From Bradyrhizobium sp. dw_411 (GTDB lineage Bacteria; Pseudomonadota; Alphaproteobacteria; Rhizobiales; Xanthobacteraceae): a stretch of 64,000 bases of DNA. The stretch covers positions 96,375 through 160,374 of the forward strand of contig NZ_JAAVUY010000017.1 of the NCBI RefSeq assembly GCF_018449695.1, read 5' to 3'. Made by a program: the position numbers and the translations under genes. This document shows, piece by piece, positions 29,162 through 39,545 of the stretch (the stretch's first letter is position 1; the number at the start of each line of letters is the position of its first letter). A model generated the notes under the pieces. The model ran no database searches. It worked only from the letters and a program-made list of their open reading frames with translations, and was not told the DNA's origin.

Positions 29162-30304
29162 TCAAACCAGCCCGCCGCCCTGGGTCACACGGCGCAAATG
29201 ATAATCCGTGTCCCCGAACGTGTTCTCGATCATGGTCAGTCGCTTGAAGTAATGACCGATCTTCGCTTCCATGGTCATGCCGATGCCGCCGTGAAGCTGG
29301 ATTGACTGCTGGCCGACGAACTTCAGGGATTTTCCGATCTGTACCTTCGCGGCCGCGACCGCCGTGGCGCGCTCCTTGGCGTCGTCAAAATCGCCGGCCA
29401 TGGTCGCAAACATCGCCATGCTGCGGGCCTGTTCGAGCGCGACGAACATGTCGGCGGCGCGGTGTTGCAGGGTCTGGAAGCTTCCGATCGCAACGCCGAA
29501 TTGCTTGCGGGTCTTGAGATATTCCACAGTGGATTTCAGCGATTCATCCATCAACCCGACGGCCTCGGCGCAGAGCGCGATGCGGGCATCGTCGACCACG
29601 CGCTCGATCAAAGCGAGGCCGTTCTCGGGATCGCCGATCACGGCATCGGCGCCGACTTCGACGCCGGTGAAGCTGATATCGGCTGCGTGAAGCCCGTCCT
29701 GGGTCGGATAGCCCTTCTTCGCAACACCCTTGGCATTGCCGGGCACCAGAAATACGCCGACGCCATCAGCGTCGCGCTGGCTGCCCTTGGTGCGCGCGGT
29801 CACGATCAGCATATCGGCGCTCTCGCCATTGAGCACCACGAACTTTTCGCCGTCGATCACGTAAGCCTCGCCCTTTTTCTTGGCCGAAGTCGCGACATCG
29901 CCGAGATCGTAGCGTGAGTTCTTCTCGAGCTGCGCGAATGCAAACGTCTTGCTGCCGTCGATGATGGCGGGAATGTATTCCGCTTTCTGCGCGGCCGAGC
30001 CGCCACGCCGCAGGAAGCCGCCTGCGATCACCACGGTCGGCAGATACGGCTCAAGCACCAGCGCCTTGCCCAGCGCTTCCATCACGATCATGGTTTCGAC
30101 CGCACCGGCGCCGAAGCCGCCATCGTCTTCGGAGAACGGCAACCCGAGCAGCCCCTGCTCGGCGAACTTGCCCCAGACGCTTTTGCTCCAGCCGCCTTTT
30201 TCCGCCATGTATTTCTTGCGGTCATCGAATTCGTAGGAACTGCCGAGCAGCCCGTCGACGCTTTCCTTGAGAAGCCGCTGCTCCTCGGACAGATCAAAAT
30301 CCAT
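29162..30304 (-). CDS. pimD: acyl-CoA dehydrogenase, PimD-like small subunit
   Basis: FAD-dependent acyl-CoA dehydrogenase, 380 aa, introducing the trans-2 double bond in CoA esters. It starts MDFDLSEEQRLLKESVDGLL with a GGGAAG ribosome-binding site. It has AFAQLEKNSRYDLGDVATSA, a flavin-binding middle domain, and a C-terminal helical domain with QLHGGIGMTMEAKIGHYFKRL. In R. palustris PimC and PimD form a two-subunit pimeloyl-CoA dehydrogenase, and this gene follows the PimC-like gene in the same order. The gap to pimC holds a repeat element. It is the distal intact gene of the operon. Confidence 0.9.
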   Translation of the reverse strand: MDFDLSEEQRLLKESVDGLLGSSYEFDDRKKYMAEKGGWSKSVWGKFAEQGLLGLPFSEDDGGFGAGAVETMIVMEALGKALVLEPYLPTVVIAGGFLRRGGSAAQKAEYIPAIIDGSKTFAFAQLEKNSRYDLGDVATSAKKKGEAYVIDGEKFVVLNGESADMLIVTARTKGSQRDADGVGVFLVPGNAKGVAKKGYPTQDGLHAADISFTGVEVGADAVIGDPENGLALIERVVDDARIALCAEAVGLMDESLKSTVEYLKTRKQFGVAIGSFQTLQHRAADMFVALEQARSMAMFATMAGDFDDAKERATAVAAAKVQIGKSLKFVGQQSIQLHGGIGMTMEAKIGHYFKRLTMIENTFGDTDYHLRRVTQGGGLV

Positions 30305-30345
30305 TTTTCTTCCCTATATGCGTAGATAATTTTACGCCCAATGGA

Positions 30346-30440
30346 GTCATTCCGGGGCACGCGTAGCGTGAACCCGGAATCCAGAGGTTATTCGCTCGAG
30401 ATTCCGGGTTCGCGCGTTACACGCGCGCCCCGGAATGACG
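30346..30440. repeat. intergenic palindromic repeat (GTCATTCCGGGG family)
   Basis: Bounded by GTCATTCCGGGGCACGCGTA and CGCGCCCCGGAATGAC, with inner AACCCGGAATC / GATTCCGGGTT. It lies inside the pim operon between pimC and pimD. Copies at 19461 and 31684 belong to the same family. Confidence 0.8.
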
Positions 30441-30444
30441 GTCC

Positions 30445-31635
30445 TCACAACCCCAGCACCGCCTTGGTGATGATGTTGCGCTGGATCTCGTTGGAGCCGC
30501 CATAGATCGAGACCTTGCGGTTGTTGAAATAGCTCGGCGCGATCTGAGCGGTCCAGTCCATCGCTTCGTTGCTGCCGTCATCGCCGTGCTCGTCAAAGGG
30601 CGCGGCGAACGGGCCGATAACTTCCATCAATAGCTCGGTCGTGGCCTGCTGGATTTCCGAGCCCTTGATCTTGAGCACGGAGGACGCCGGATTGGGCTTG
30701 CCCTTGCCGTGCTTGCCTTCATCGGCGACCACGCGAAGCTGCGTCAGCTCAAGCGCCTTGAGTTCGATCTCGACCGCGGCGAGTTTCTCGCGGAACGCCT
30801 GGTCTTCCATGACGGGCTTGCCGCCGGATTCCACCTTGGAGGCAAGGTCGCGAATGCGGCGCAGCCGCTCCTTGGACACGCCGACGCGGGCGATCCCGGT
30901 GCGCTCATTACCGAGCAGGAATTTGGCGTAGTCCCAGCCCTTGTTTTCCTCGCCGACGAGATTGCTGACCGGCACCACCACGTCATCGAAGAACACTTCG
31001 TTGACTTCGACGCCGCCGTCGATGGTCTGGATCGGGCGCACCGTGATGCCCTTGGTCTTCATGTCGACCAGGATGAACGAAATGCCGGACTGCTTCTTGG
31101 CGCCGGGGTCGGTCCGGCACAGGCAGAAGATCCAGTCGGCATATTGCGCCAGCGTGGTCCAGGTCTTCTGGCCGTTGATCACATACGTGTCGCCCTTGCG
31201 CTCGGCCTTGGTCTTGAGCGAGGCCAAATCAGAACCGGAGCCGGGCTCCGAAAAGCCCTGGCACCACCAGTCTTCGACACTGGCGATGCGCGGCAAATAA
31301 TGCTTCTTCTGCGCTTCATTGCCGAAAGTGTAGATGACGGGACCGACCATGCTGACGCCGAAGGCGAGCGGCGCCGGCGCCGGCACCATCTGCAGCTCTT
31401 CGTTGAAGATGTAATGCTGCACCGAGCTCCAGCCGGTGCCGCCATATTCCTTTGGCCAGTGCGAGACGCCCCAACCCTTCTTGTTCAGGATCCGCCACCA
31501 CTCGACCATCTCGTCCTTGGAGAGGTGACGACCCTCCTGGAGTTTCTGGCGTGTCGAGGGCGGAACATTGTCCCGCAGGAAGGTTCGCACTTCATCCCGA
31601 AACGCCACTTCTTCCTTGCTGAAGCTGAGATCCAT
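30445..31635 (-). CDS. pimC: acyl-CoA dehydrogenase, PimC-like large subunit
   Basis: FAD-dependent acyl-CoA dehydrogenase, 396 aa from ATG 31635, which has a strong AGGAGGA ribosome-binding site 6 nt upstream. The upstream frame extension to 31725 crosses a repeat and is not coding. Family segments: MDLSFSKEEVAFRDEVRTFL, WCQGFSEPGSGSDLASL (substrate/FAD-binding), GQKTWTTLAQYADWIFCLCR and the C-terminal YGGSNEIQRNIITKAVLGL. It is the PimC-like partner of the next gene for dicarboxyl-CoA oxidation. Confidence 0.92.
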   Translation of the reverse strand: MDLSFSKEEVAFRDEVRTFLRDNVPPSTRQKLQEGRHLSKDEMVEWWRILNKKGWGVSHWPKEYGGTGWSSVQHYIFNEELQMVPAPAPLAFGVSMVGPVIYTFGNEAQKKHYLPRIASVEDWWCQGFSEPGSGSDLASLKTKAERKGDTYVINGQKTWTTLAQYADWIFCLCRTDPGAKKQSGISFILVDMKTKGITVRPIQTIDGGVEVNEVFFDDVVVPVSNLVGEENKGWDYAKFLLGNERTGIARVGVSKERLRRIRDLASKVESGGKPVMEDQAFREKLAAVEIELKALELTQLRVVADEGKHGKGKPNPASSVLKIKGSEIQQATTELLMEVIGPFAAPFDEHGDDGSNEAMDWTAQIAPSYFNNRKVSIYGGSNEIQRNIITKAVLGL

Positions 31636-31683
31636 CGGATCCTCCTGTGATGAAAGCCGCTTGCGCCGGCCTCGGAATTTTTC

Positions 31684-31784
31684 CGTCATTCCGGGGCACG
31701 CGTAAGCGTGAACCCGGAATCTCACTGCTATGACTACGATCTCGAGATTCCGGATCAGGCGCTATGCGCCTGTCCGGAATGACG
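31684..31784. repeat. intergenic palindromic repeat (CGTCATTCCGGGG family)
   Basis: Bounded by CGTCATTCCGGGGCACGCGT and CTGTCCGGAATGACG, with inner GGCGCTATGCGCC. It lies between pimB and pimC. It is very similar to 30346-30440 over the first ~40 bases, including GCGTGAACCCGGAATC. Confidence 0.8.
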
Positions 31785-31792
31785 GAACCGTC

Positions 31793-32980
31793 CTACTGCA
31801 CAATCTCGAACAATCCCGCGGCACCCATGCCGCCGCCGACGCACATGGTCACGACCGCGAGCTTGGCCTTGCGGCGGCGGCCCTCGATCAGTGCGTGACC
31901 GGTGAGACGCGCGCCGGACATTCCATAAGGATGGCCGACCGCGATCGCGCCGCCGTCGACATTGATCTTCTCGGGATCGATTCCCAATTTGTCGCGGCAA
32001 TACAGCACCTGCACCGCGAAGGCTTCGTTCAGTTCCCACAGATCAATGTCGTCGATCTTGAGACCATGACGCTTGAGCAGGCGCGGCACCGCGAACACCG
32101 GACCAATTCCCATTTCATCGGGCTCGCAACCGGCGGCGACAAAGCCGCGGAAAATGCCGAGCGGCTTGAGCCCGCGTTTTGAGGCTTCCTTGTCGCTCAT
32201 GATGACAGACGCGCTGGCGCCGTCCGAGAGCTGGCTGGCATTGCCGGCGGTGATGGTGAAGCCTTCGCCACGCACCGGCTTGAGACCGGCGAGGCCCTCG
32301 GCAGTGGTTTCCGGCCGCGGGCCTTCATCCTTCGACAGCGTAATCTCCTTGAAGGAGATTTCGCCGGTGGCCTTGTCGGCGACGCCCATCTTGGTGGTGA
32401 TCGGCGCGAGTTCGTCGTTGAACTTGCCACCCTGCTGCGCGGCCGCGACGCGGCGCTGGCTCTCCAGCGAATACTCGTCCTGCCGCTCGCGCGAGATGCC
32501 GTAGCGCTTGGCGACGACTTCCGCGGTGTCGATCATCGGCATGTAGACTTCGCCCTTGATTTTGAGCAGCGCTGGATCCTGAGTATGAAACTTGTTGGCG
32601 TGGTCGTTCTGCACCAGGCTGATGGATTCGCCGCCGCCGCCGACCGCGATCTCGACGCCGTCGAAGATCACCGAGCGCGCGGCGAGCGCAATTGCCTGCA
32701 GACCGGAGGCGCATTGCCGATCGATCGTCGTGCCGCCGACGGTCACCGGCAGGCCGGCCCGCAACAGCGCCTTGCGCGCGATATTGCCGCCGGTAGAACC
32801 CTGTTGCAACGCCGCGCCCATCACCACGTCCTCGACCTCGCTGGGATCCACCTTGGCGCGCGCGACGGCTTCGCCGATCGCGTGACCGAGCAATGTCGCG
32901 CCTTCGGTCGCATTGAGCGCGCCGCGATAAGCCTTGCCGATCGGCGTGCGGGCGGTGGAGACGATTACGGCGTCGGTCAT
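31793..32980 (-). CDS. pimB: acetyl-CoA C-acyltransferase (thiolase), PimB-like
   Basis: Thiolase II family enzyme cleaving 3-oxoacyl-CoA to acetyl-CoA and a shortened acyl-CoA, 395 aa. The nucleophile is Cys90 in TIDRQCASGLQA. His350 in IAVGHPYGMSG and Cys380 in TMCVGGGMGAAGLFE complete the active site. Further segments: VEDVVMGAALQQGSTGGNIAR, NASQLSDGASA and ELNEAFAVQ. Its start overlaps the end of the CoA-ligase gene by 4 nt (ATGA), so ligase and thiolase are translationally coupled. Within the operon it would perform the last step of dicarboxylate beta-oxidation. Confidence 0.95.
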   Translation of the reverse strand: MTDAVIVSTARTPIGKAYRGALNATEGATLLGHAIGEAVARAKVDPSEVEDVVMGAALQQGSTGGNIARKALLRAGLPVTVGGTTIDRQCASGLQAIALAARSVIFDGVEIAVGGGGESISLVQNDHANKFHTQDPALLKIKGEVYMPMIDTAEVVAKRYGISRERQDEYSLESQRRVAAAQQGGKFNDELAPITTKMGVADKATGEISFKEITLSKDEGPRPETTAEGLAGLKPVRGEGFTITAGNASQLSDGASASVIMSDKEASKRGLKPLGIFRGFVAAGCEPDEMGIGPVFAVPRLLKRHGLKIDDIDLWELNEAFAVQVLYCRDKLGIDPEKINVDGGAIAVGHPYGMSGARLTGHALIEGRRRKAKLAVVTMCVGGGMGAAGLFEIVQ

Positions 32981-34668
32981 GAGCGACCTCCTGTTGCGGG
33001 TTGGTGTTGGGGCGGCGCGGATGTTTGTGCGGATTGTTGTGTGCGCAATTCGTGGCGCGAGAGCTTGCCGACGGTCGTGCGCGGCAGTTCATCGACAAAA
33101 TCGAGTGCGGCGGGGATTTCATGCTTGCCGAGCTTGCCGGCGAGGAACGCCTTGAGCTCGTCCAGCGTGAAGGAATTGGCGCCCGCGCGCAATTTAACGA
33201 AGGCCTTTGCCGCCTCGCCGCGGTATTGATCGGGAATCCCGATCACGATTACTTCCTGCACGGACGGGTGTTCGTAGATCGCCTGCTCGATCATCTGCGG
33301 ATAGACGTTGAAGCCGCCGGAGATGATCATGTCCTTCTTGCGATCGACCAGATAAAAGTAGCCGTCACTGTCCATATAGCCGATATCGCCGGTCAGGAAC
33401 CGATCGCCGACAAATGCCTCGCCGGTTTCCTTGGGCCGGTTCCAGTAGCCCTTGGTGACGTTCGGCCCCTTGATGCGAATTTCGCCGACTTCGCCCGGCG
33501 GCAGAACCTTTTTGGAATCCTCCAGCGACACCACATCCATTTCGATGCCGGGCAGCATCAGCCCGATCGAGCCCGGCTTGTCCGGACCGTTCATCGGATG
33601 GCCGGTGCCGGGCGAACAGGTCTCGGTCATGCCCCAGCCGCTCTTGAGCTTCATGTTGGTCTTGCGCTCGAAAATCTTGGCGACCTCGACCGGCAGCGGC
33701 GCGCCGCCCGATCCGCAACTGACCAGCGACGACAGATCGCGGCTTTCCAGATCAGGAAGGCTCGCAATCGCGATCCACATCGTGGGCACGCCGGGGAATA
33801 CCGTCGCGCGCTTGACCTCGATATCACGCATCACCGCCTGAACATCAAAACGCTGATGCAGCGAGATCAGGTCGCCACGCTGCAGACAGCGCAACAGGAT
33901 CACCGTCAGCGCGTAGATATGAAACAGCGGCAGCACGCAGATCACGCGCTCGATCGCCTTGCGCTCGGCGGTGGCCTTGCGACCCCAGAGTTCATAGATC
34001 GATACTGCCGACGTCAGATTGCCGTGGCTGAGCATGGCCCCCTTGGGCAATCCGGTAGTGCCGCCGGTATATTGCAGCAGCGCGACATCATCAGGCGAAA
34101 TCGACGGCCATTGCGCGGGTTTTATCGCGCCCTCGACAAACCTCTTGAACATTACGATCGCAGGGTGATCCGGGATCGGCGTATGCGGATTGCCGACCGC
34201 GCCCCAATGATCGTCCTCACAGACGATCAGGCGATCGAGCAGGCCTTTTTCCAGGAATTTCAGCGCCATCGGCAGCAATGCGGAGAGATCGCTGGTGATC
34301 AGAATGCGCGCGCCGCTGTCGCTGAGCTTGTGCGAGAGTGCGCGCTCGCCATCGAGCGGCGACAGATGCACGACGCGCGCACCGGTCTTCAACGCGCCGA
34401 AGAAATTGACGGGATGATCCGGTGAATTTCCGAGGAACAGCGCGATCGCATCGTTTTTGCCGTAGCCGGCGCGCAGGAAGGCCGAAGCTGCGATTTCGGT
34501 CAATTGCTCAAGTTCGCGGTAGCTGATCGTGCGATCGCGAAACTCAAGCGCCGGCCGCACCTCGAACTTCGCCGCCGCGTTCGACAGGACATCGGGCAAC
34601 GATCCGCGGGCGATTGGATCATCCCAGTGAATCCCTTCCGGATAAAATCGCTCGCCGGGATGAGTCAT
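32977..34668 (-). CDS. pimA: acyl/dicarboxylate CoA ligase, PimA-like
   Basis: AMP-forming acyl-CoA synthetase, 563 aa. Motifs: the P-loop YTGGTTGLPKGAMLSHGN (residues ~190-207), the adenine-binding GWGMTETCSPGTG, the TGDIGYMDSDGYFYLVDRKKDMIISGG hinge region and a C-terminal PRTTVGKLSRHEL with the catalytic Lys. PimA of R. palustris activates pimelate and related C7-C14 diacids and fatty acids. The context here (PimF upstream, thiolase and dehydrogenases downstream) matches, but substrate range is inferred. The last ~20 residues are Gln/Pro-rich. A repeat separates it from pimF. Confidence 0.92.
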   Translation of the reverse strand: MTHPGERFYPEGIHWDDPIARGSLPDVLSNAAAKFEVRPALEFRDRTISYRELEQLTEIAASAFLRAGYGKNDAIALFLGNSPDHPVNFFGALKTGARVVHLSPLDGERALSHKLSDSGARILITSDLSALLPMALKFLEKGLLDRLIVCEDDHWGAVGNPHTPIPDHPAIVMFKRFVEGAIKPAQWPSISPDDVALLQYTGGTTGLPKGAMLSHGNLTSAVSIYELWGRKATAERKAIERVICVLPLFHIYALTVILLRCLQRGDLISLHQRFDVQAVMRDIEVKRATVFPGVPTMWIAIASLPDLESRDLSSLVSCGSGGAPLPVEVAKIFERKTNMKLKSGWGMTETCSPGTGHPMNGPDKPGSIGLMLPGIEMDVVSLEDSKKVLPPGEVGEIRIKGPNVTKGYWNRPKETGEAFVGDRFLTGDIGYMDSDGYFYLVDRKKDMIISGGFNVYPQMIEQAIYEHPSVQEVIVIGIPDQYRGEAAKAFVKLRAGANSFTLDELKAFLAGKLGKHEIPAALDFVDELPRTTVGKLSRHELRTQQSAQTSAPPQHQPATGGRS

Positions 34669-34708
34669 GGGTCGTCCTGCAAGCCGAGCTCAGAAAACTC
34701 TCTCCGCT

Positions 34709-34828
34709 CGTCGTCCCTGCGAACGCAGGGACCCATAGCCACTGCCCTCGATATTGGAAAGAGGTCTCTCCCGACGTGCCTGAACGTGAATCCACGCGGT
34801 ATGGGTCCCTGCGTTCGCAGGGACGACG
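34709..34828. repeat. intergenic repeat, CGTCCCTGCGAACGCAGGGA family
   Basis: Arms CGTCGTCCCTGCGAACGCAG and CTGCGTTCGCAGGGACGACG, each itself palindromic, so the transcript would fold strongly. It lies in the pimF-pimA gap of ~200 nt within an otherwise single-strand operon. The element at 58471-58590 is a related type (GTCGTCCCGGCC...CGGGAACGAC). Confidence 0.8.
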
Positions 34829-34867
34829 CGTTGAAATACGAACCAGAGTACATCCGACCCGCCACCA

Positions 34868-36964
<2,097 letters not shown>

Positions 36965-36994
36965 GAGATTCTCCCTGGATCGCCGTTCTTGCCT

Positions 36995-37019
36995 ATTCCG
37001 CATTGCGGAATTTAATTCC
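36995..37019. promoter_or_regulatory. overlapping palindromes, candidate IclR operator between pimF and iclR
   Basis: Two overlapping inverted repeats. ATTCCGCATTGCGGAAT (36995-37011) has 8-bp arms around one base. GGAATTTAATTCC (37007-37019) has 5-bp arms and a 3-nt spacer. They start 31 nt upstream of the pimF GTG and 71 nt upstream of the iclR ATG. TTCCGC-N-GCGGAA-like palindromes are typical IclR-family targets, and the divergent gene is an IclR regulator. The assignment is an inference from motif and position. Confidence 0.6.
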
Positions 37020-37089
37020 ACATCTTGACAGCGAGGGTTATTTTGAAGCACGTCCCTTGTCAACGAGGTCCGCACAGCGGCAGCAGGCG

Positions 37090-37953
37090 ATGAAACGTCC
37101 GACCAAGAAAGTGGCGACTGATCGCAGTTTTGTCGTCGCGCTTTCCCGCGGCCTGGATGTGTTGCGCGCATTCCATCCCAATGACGGGCTGCTTGGGAAC
37201 CAGGAAATCGCGGCCCGCACCAAACTGCCCAAGCCGACCATTTCGCGGCTGACCTATACGCTGACCAAACTGGGTTATCTGACGCCGGTTCCGAGGTTCG
37301 AAAAATATCAGCTCGCGCCCGCGGCGATGGCGCTCGGCTATGCGGCCTTGGCAAATCTCGGCGTTCGGCACCTTTCCGAAAGCTACCGGGAAGAATTGAT
37401 GCGCGAAACCGGCGGCGCGGTAGCCGTCGGCGGACGCGACCGTCTCAGCATGATCTATTTCGGCCAGAGCCGCGGCATGACGCTCGGCGTCCAACTGGAT
37501 GTGGGTTCGCGAATCCCGATCGCGACCACGGCCATGGGCCGCGCCTATCTCTGGGCATTGCCCGACGAAGAGCGCACGACATTGCTGCGCGACCTGCGCG
37601 AGCATTATGGCAGCCGCTGGCCGCGGATGCGCGACGGCATCGAGCGCGCCGGAGAAAACGTCAGACAACATGGCTTCGTCATCTCGGCGGGCGAGTGGCA
37701 CGACGACATCCACGCCGTCGGCGTTGCCCTCAAGCTTAACGACGGAACCGGCCCTTATGCGTTTAATTGCGGCGCGCCAGCATTCCGTTTCACGGAAGAG
37801 CGGCTGCGTGACGACATTGGACCACGTCTGGTGGCGATGGTAAGAAATATCGAGGCAGCCCTTGGCGGCGCTGTTCCGCAATCAAAAAAAGAAGAAGGCA
37901 AAAAGCTGAAACCAGGAGGGAAAGTTGCACGTGTGGTCGAGGGGATCAGGTAG
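37090..37953 (+). CDS. IclR family transcriptional regulator
   Basis: Transcription factor of 287 aa from ATG 37090 (the frame opens at 37003 but those residues are not family-like). It has an N-terminal winged helix, SRGLDVLRAFHPNDGLLGNQEIAARTKLPKPTISRLTYTLTKLGYL (residues ~18-64), with helix-turn-helix at LGNQEIAARTKLPKPTISRL. The GAF-like effector domain follows with IPIATTAMGRAYLWALP, HGFVISAGEWHDDIHAVGVAL and a Lys-rich C-terminal tail. It lies divergent to pimF and 72 nt upstream of the liv-type operon, so it could control either or both. Ligand unknown; a dicarboxyl-CoA or dicarboxylate is a reasonable guess. Confidence 0.92.
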   Translation: MKRPTKKVATDRSFVVALSRGLDVLRAFHPNDGLLGNQEIAARTKLPKPTISRLTYTLTKLGYLTPVPRFEKYQLAPAAMALGYAALANLGVRHLSESYREELMRETGGAVAVGGRDRLSMIYFGQSRGMTLGVQLDVGSRIPIATTAMGRAYLWALPDEERTTLLRDLREHYGSRWPRMRDGIERAGENVRQHGFVISAGEWHDDIHAVGVALKLNDGTGPYAFNCGAPAFRFTEERLRDDIGPRLVAMVRNIEAALGGAVPQSKKEEGKKLKPGGKVARVVEGIR

Positions 37954-38025
37954 CGGTCAACACGGTGAGCGGCGAACCAGTCTGCGTGCACGTTCCGGCC
38001 GGATCGATCATTCGGGCAGGATACG

Positions 38026-38823
38026 ATGACGCAGGCACAATCTGCGCAGTCTGAATCCCCCCTGCTTGCGGTCTGTAATGTCAGCGTCGTGTTCGGCGGA
38101 ATCGTTGCGTTGAATGGCGTCTCGTTCGACATGTATCAAGGCCAGATCCTGGGCCTGATCGGACCGAACGGCGCCGGCAAGACCACCCTGTTCAATTGCC
38201 TGAGCCGGCTCTATCAGCCGAGCAAGGGCGACATTCTGATGGAAGGCCGGAGCATCCTAAAGCGGCCGCCGCATAGAATCGCCGAAATCGGCATCGGGCG
38301 CACCTTTCAGAACGTCGCGCTGTTTGCAAATCTTTCCGTGCTCGACAATGTCAGGGTCGGCACCCATGCCCGCACCAACAGCGACATCATCAGCGACTCC
38401 CTGAAACTGCCCTGGGTTCGCCGCAGCGAGACCGAGCTCAACAAACGCGTCCACGAAATTCTTGGCTATCTCGATCTCGGCGATGTCGCCCATCTCACGG
38501 TGTCGGGCTTGCCGTTCGGCACCCAGAAGCGCGTCGAACTGGCGCGCGCGCTGGCGGCCGATCCGAAAATCCTGCTGCTCGATGAACCCGCCGGCGGCCT
38601 CAACCACGAGGAAGTCTATGCACTCGGTGACCTGATCCGCCGTATCCGCGACGAGCGCAGGATGACGGTGCTGCTGGTTGAACATCACATGGGCCTGGTG
38701 ATGTCGATCGCCGATCATGTGGTTGCGTTAAATTTTGGCAAGAAGCTCGCCGAGGGAACACCGGCGCAGGTCCAGGCCGACCCGGATGTCATCAAGGCCT
38801 ATCTGGGGAGCAAGGACCAATGA
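38026..38823 (+). CDS. livG: branched-chain-type ABC transporter ATP-binding protein (LivG)
   Basis: LivG-type ATPase, 265 aa. Walker A GPNGAGKTT near residue 47, Q-loop IGRTFQNVALF, signature region SGLPFGTQKRVELARAL, Walker B ILLLDEPAGGL and H-loop Leu-Val-Glu-His (LLVEHHMGLVM). The C-terminal end NFGKKLAEGTPAQVQADPDVIKAYLG is the usual LivG end. It overlaps livF by 4 nt (ATGA) and starts a five- to six-gene import operon next to the pim genes. Liv-type systems in these bacteria often carry aromatic acids or diacids rather than amino acids; here a diacid is a hypothesis from the neighbours. Confidence 0.94.
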   Translation: MTQAQSAQSESPLLAVCNVSVVFGGIVALNGVSFDMYQGQILGLIGPNGAGKTTLFNCLSRLYQPSKGDILMEGRSILKRPPHRIAEIGIGRTFQNVALFANLSVLDNVRVGTHARTNSDIISDSLKLPWVRRSETELNKRVHEILGYLDLGDVAHLTVSGLPFGTQKRVELARALAADPKILLLDEPAGGLNHEEVYALGDLIRRIRDERRMTVLLVEHHMGLVMSIADHVVALNFGKKLAEGTPAQVQADPDVIKAYLGSKDQ

Positions 38824-39533
38824 CCGCGCTCCTGAATGTCAGCGATCTCAGAGCCTATTACGGGCAGGTCCAGGCGCTGCATGGCCTTTCGTTCTCGCTC
38901 AACGAGGGCAGCCTGACCACGCTGCTCGGCGCCAACGGCGCCGGCAAGACCACCACGCTGCGAGCGATCTGCAACATGGTGCGCTCGACCGGCGGAATCG
39001 AGTTTGACGGCAAGCCGCTGGGAAATCGTTCGACCGAGAACGTCGTCCGCCTCGGTATCGCCCATGTGCCACAGGGCCGCGGCACCTTCACCACCATGAC
39101 GGTGGAAGAAAACCTCCAGCTCGGCGCCATTACCCGCAGCGACAAGACTGCCATCGTCTCCGACATCGAGCGCATGTACGCCCACTTTCCGGTGCTCAAG
39201 CAGCGTTATACCCAGCAGGCCGGCACGTTGTCGGGCGGCGAACAGCAGATGCTCGCGGTCGCCCGCGCCTTGATGCTGCGCCCGCGGCTGATGCTGCTCG
39301 ACGAGCCGTCGTTTGGTCTCGCACCCCTGATCGTGCGCGACTTGTTCAAGATCCTCGGCAAGATCAATCGCGAGGACAAGGTCACCATCCTGGTGGTGGA
39401 GCAGAACGCGCAACTGGCGCTGGAACTGGCCGATCAGGCTTACGTCATCGAGACCGGACGGATCGTGATGTCGGGCAAGGCCGACGAGATCGCCAACAAC
39501 GAAGACGTGCGTAAATCCTATCTGGGGTATTGA
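38820..39533 (+). CDS. livF: branched-chain-type ABC transporter ATP-binding protein (LivF)
   Basis: LivF-type ATPase, 237 aa. Motifs: Walker A GANGAGKTT near residue 38, Q-loop region VPQGRGTFTTMTVEENL, signature LSGGEQQMLAVARAL, Walker B LMLLDEPSFGLAP and LVVEQNAQLAL. It partners with LivG; the two form the heterodimeric motor. It overlaps the livG stop by 4 nt, and livH begins 12 nt after its own stop. Confidence 0.94.
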   Translation: MTALLNVSDLRAYYGQVQALHGLSFSLNEGSLTTLLGANGAGKTTTLRAICNMVRSTGGIEFDGKPLGNRSTENVVRLGIAHVPQGRGTFTTMTVEENLQLGAITRSDKTAIVSDIERMYAHFPVLKQRYTQQAGTLSGGEQQMLAVARALMLRPRLMLLDEPSFGLAPLIVRDLFKILGKINREDKVTILVVEQNAQLALELADQAYVIETGRIVMSGKADEIANNEDVRKSYLGY

Positions 39534-39545
39534 GGGAGCGCGGCC

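Noticed and set aside
36965..37354. N-terminal extension of the PimF frame beyond GTG 36964
   Set aside because: It covers the iclR operator region and the start of iclR, and the crotonase domain begins right after the GTG.
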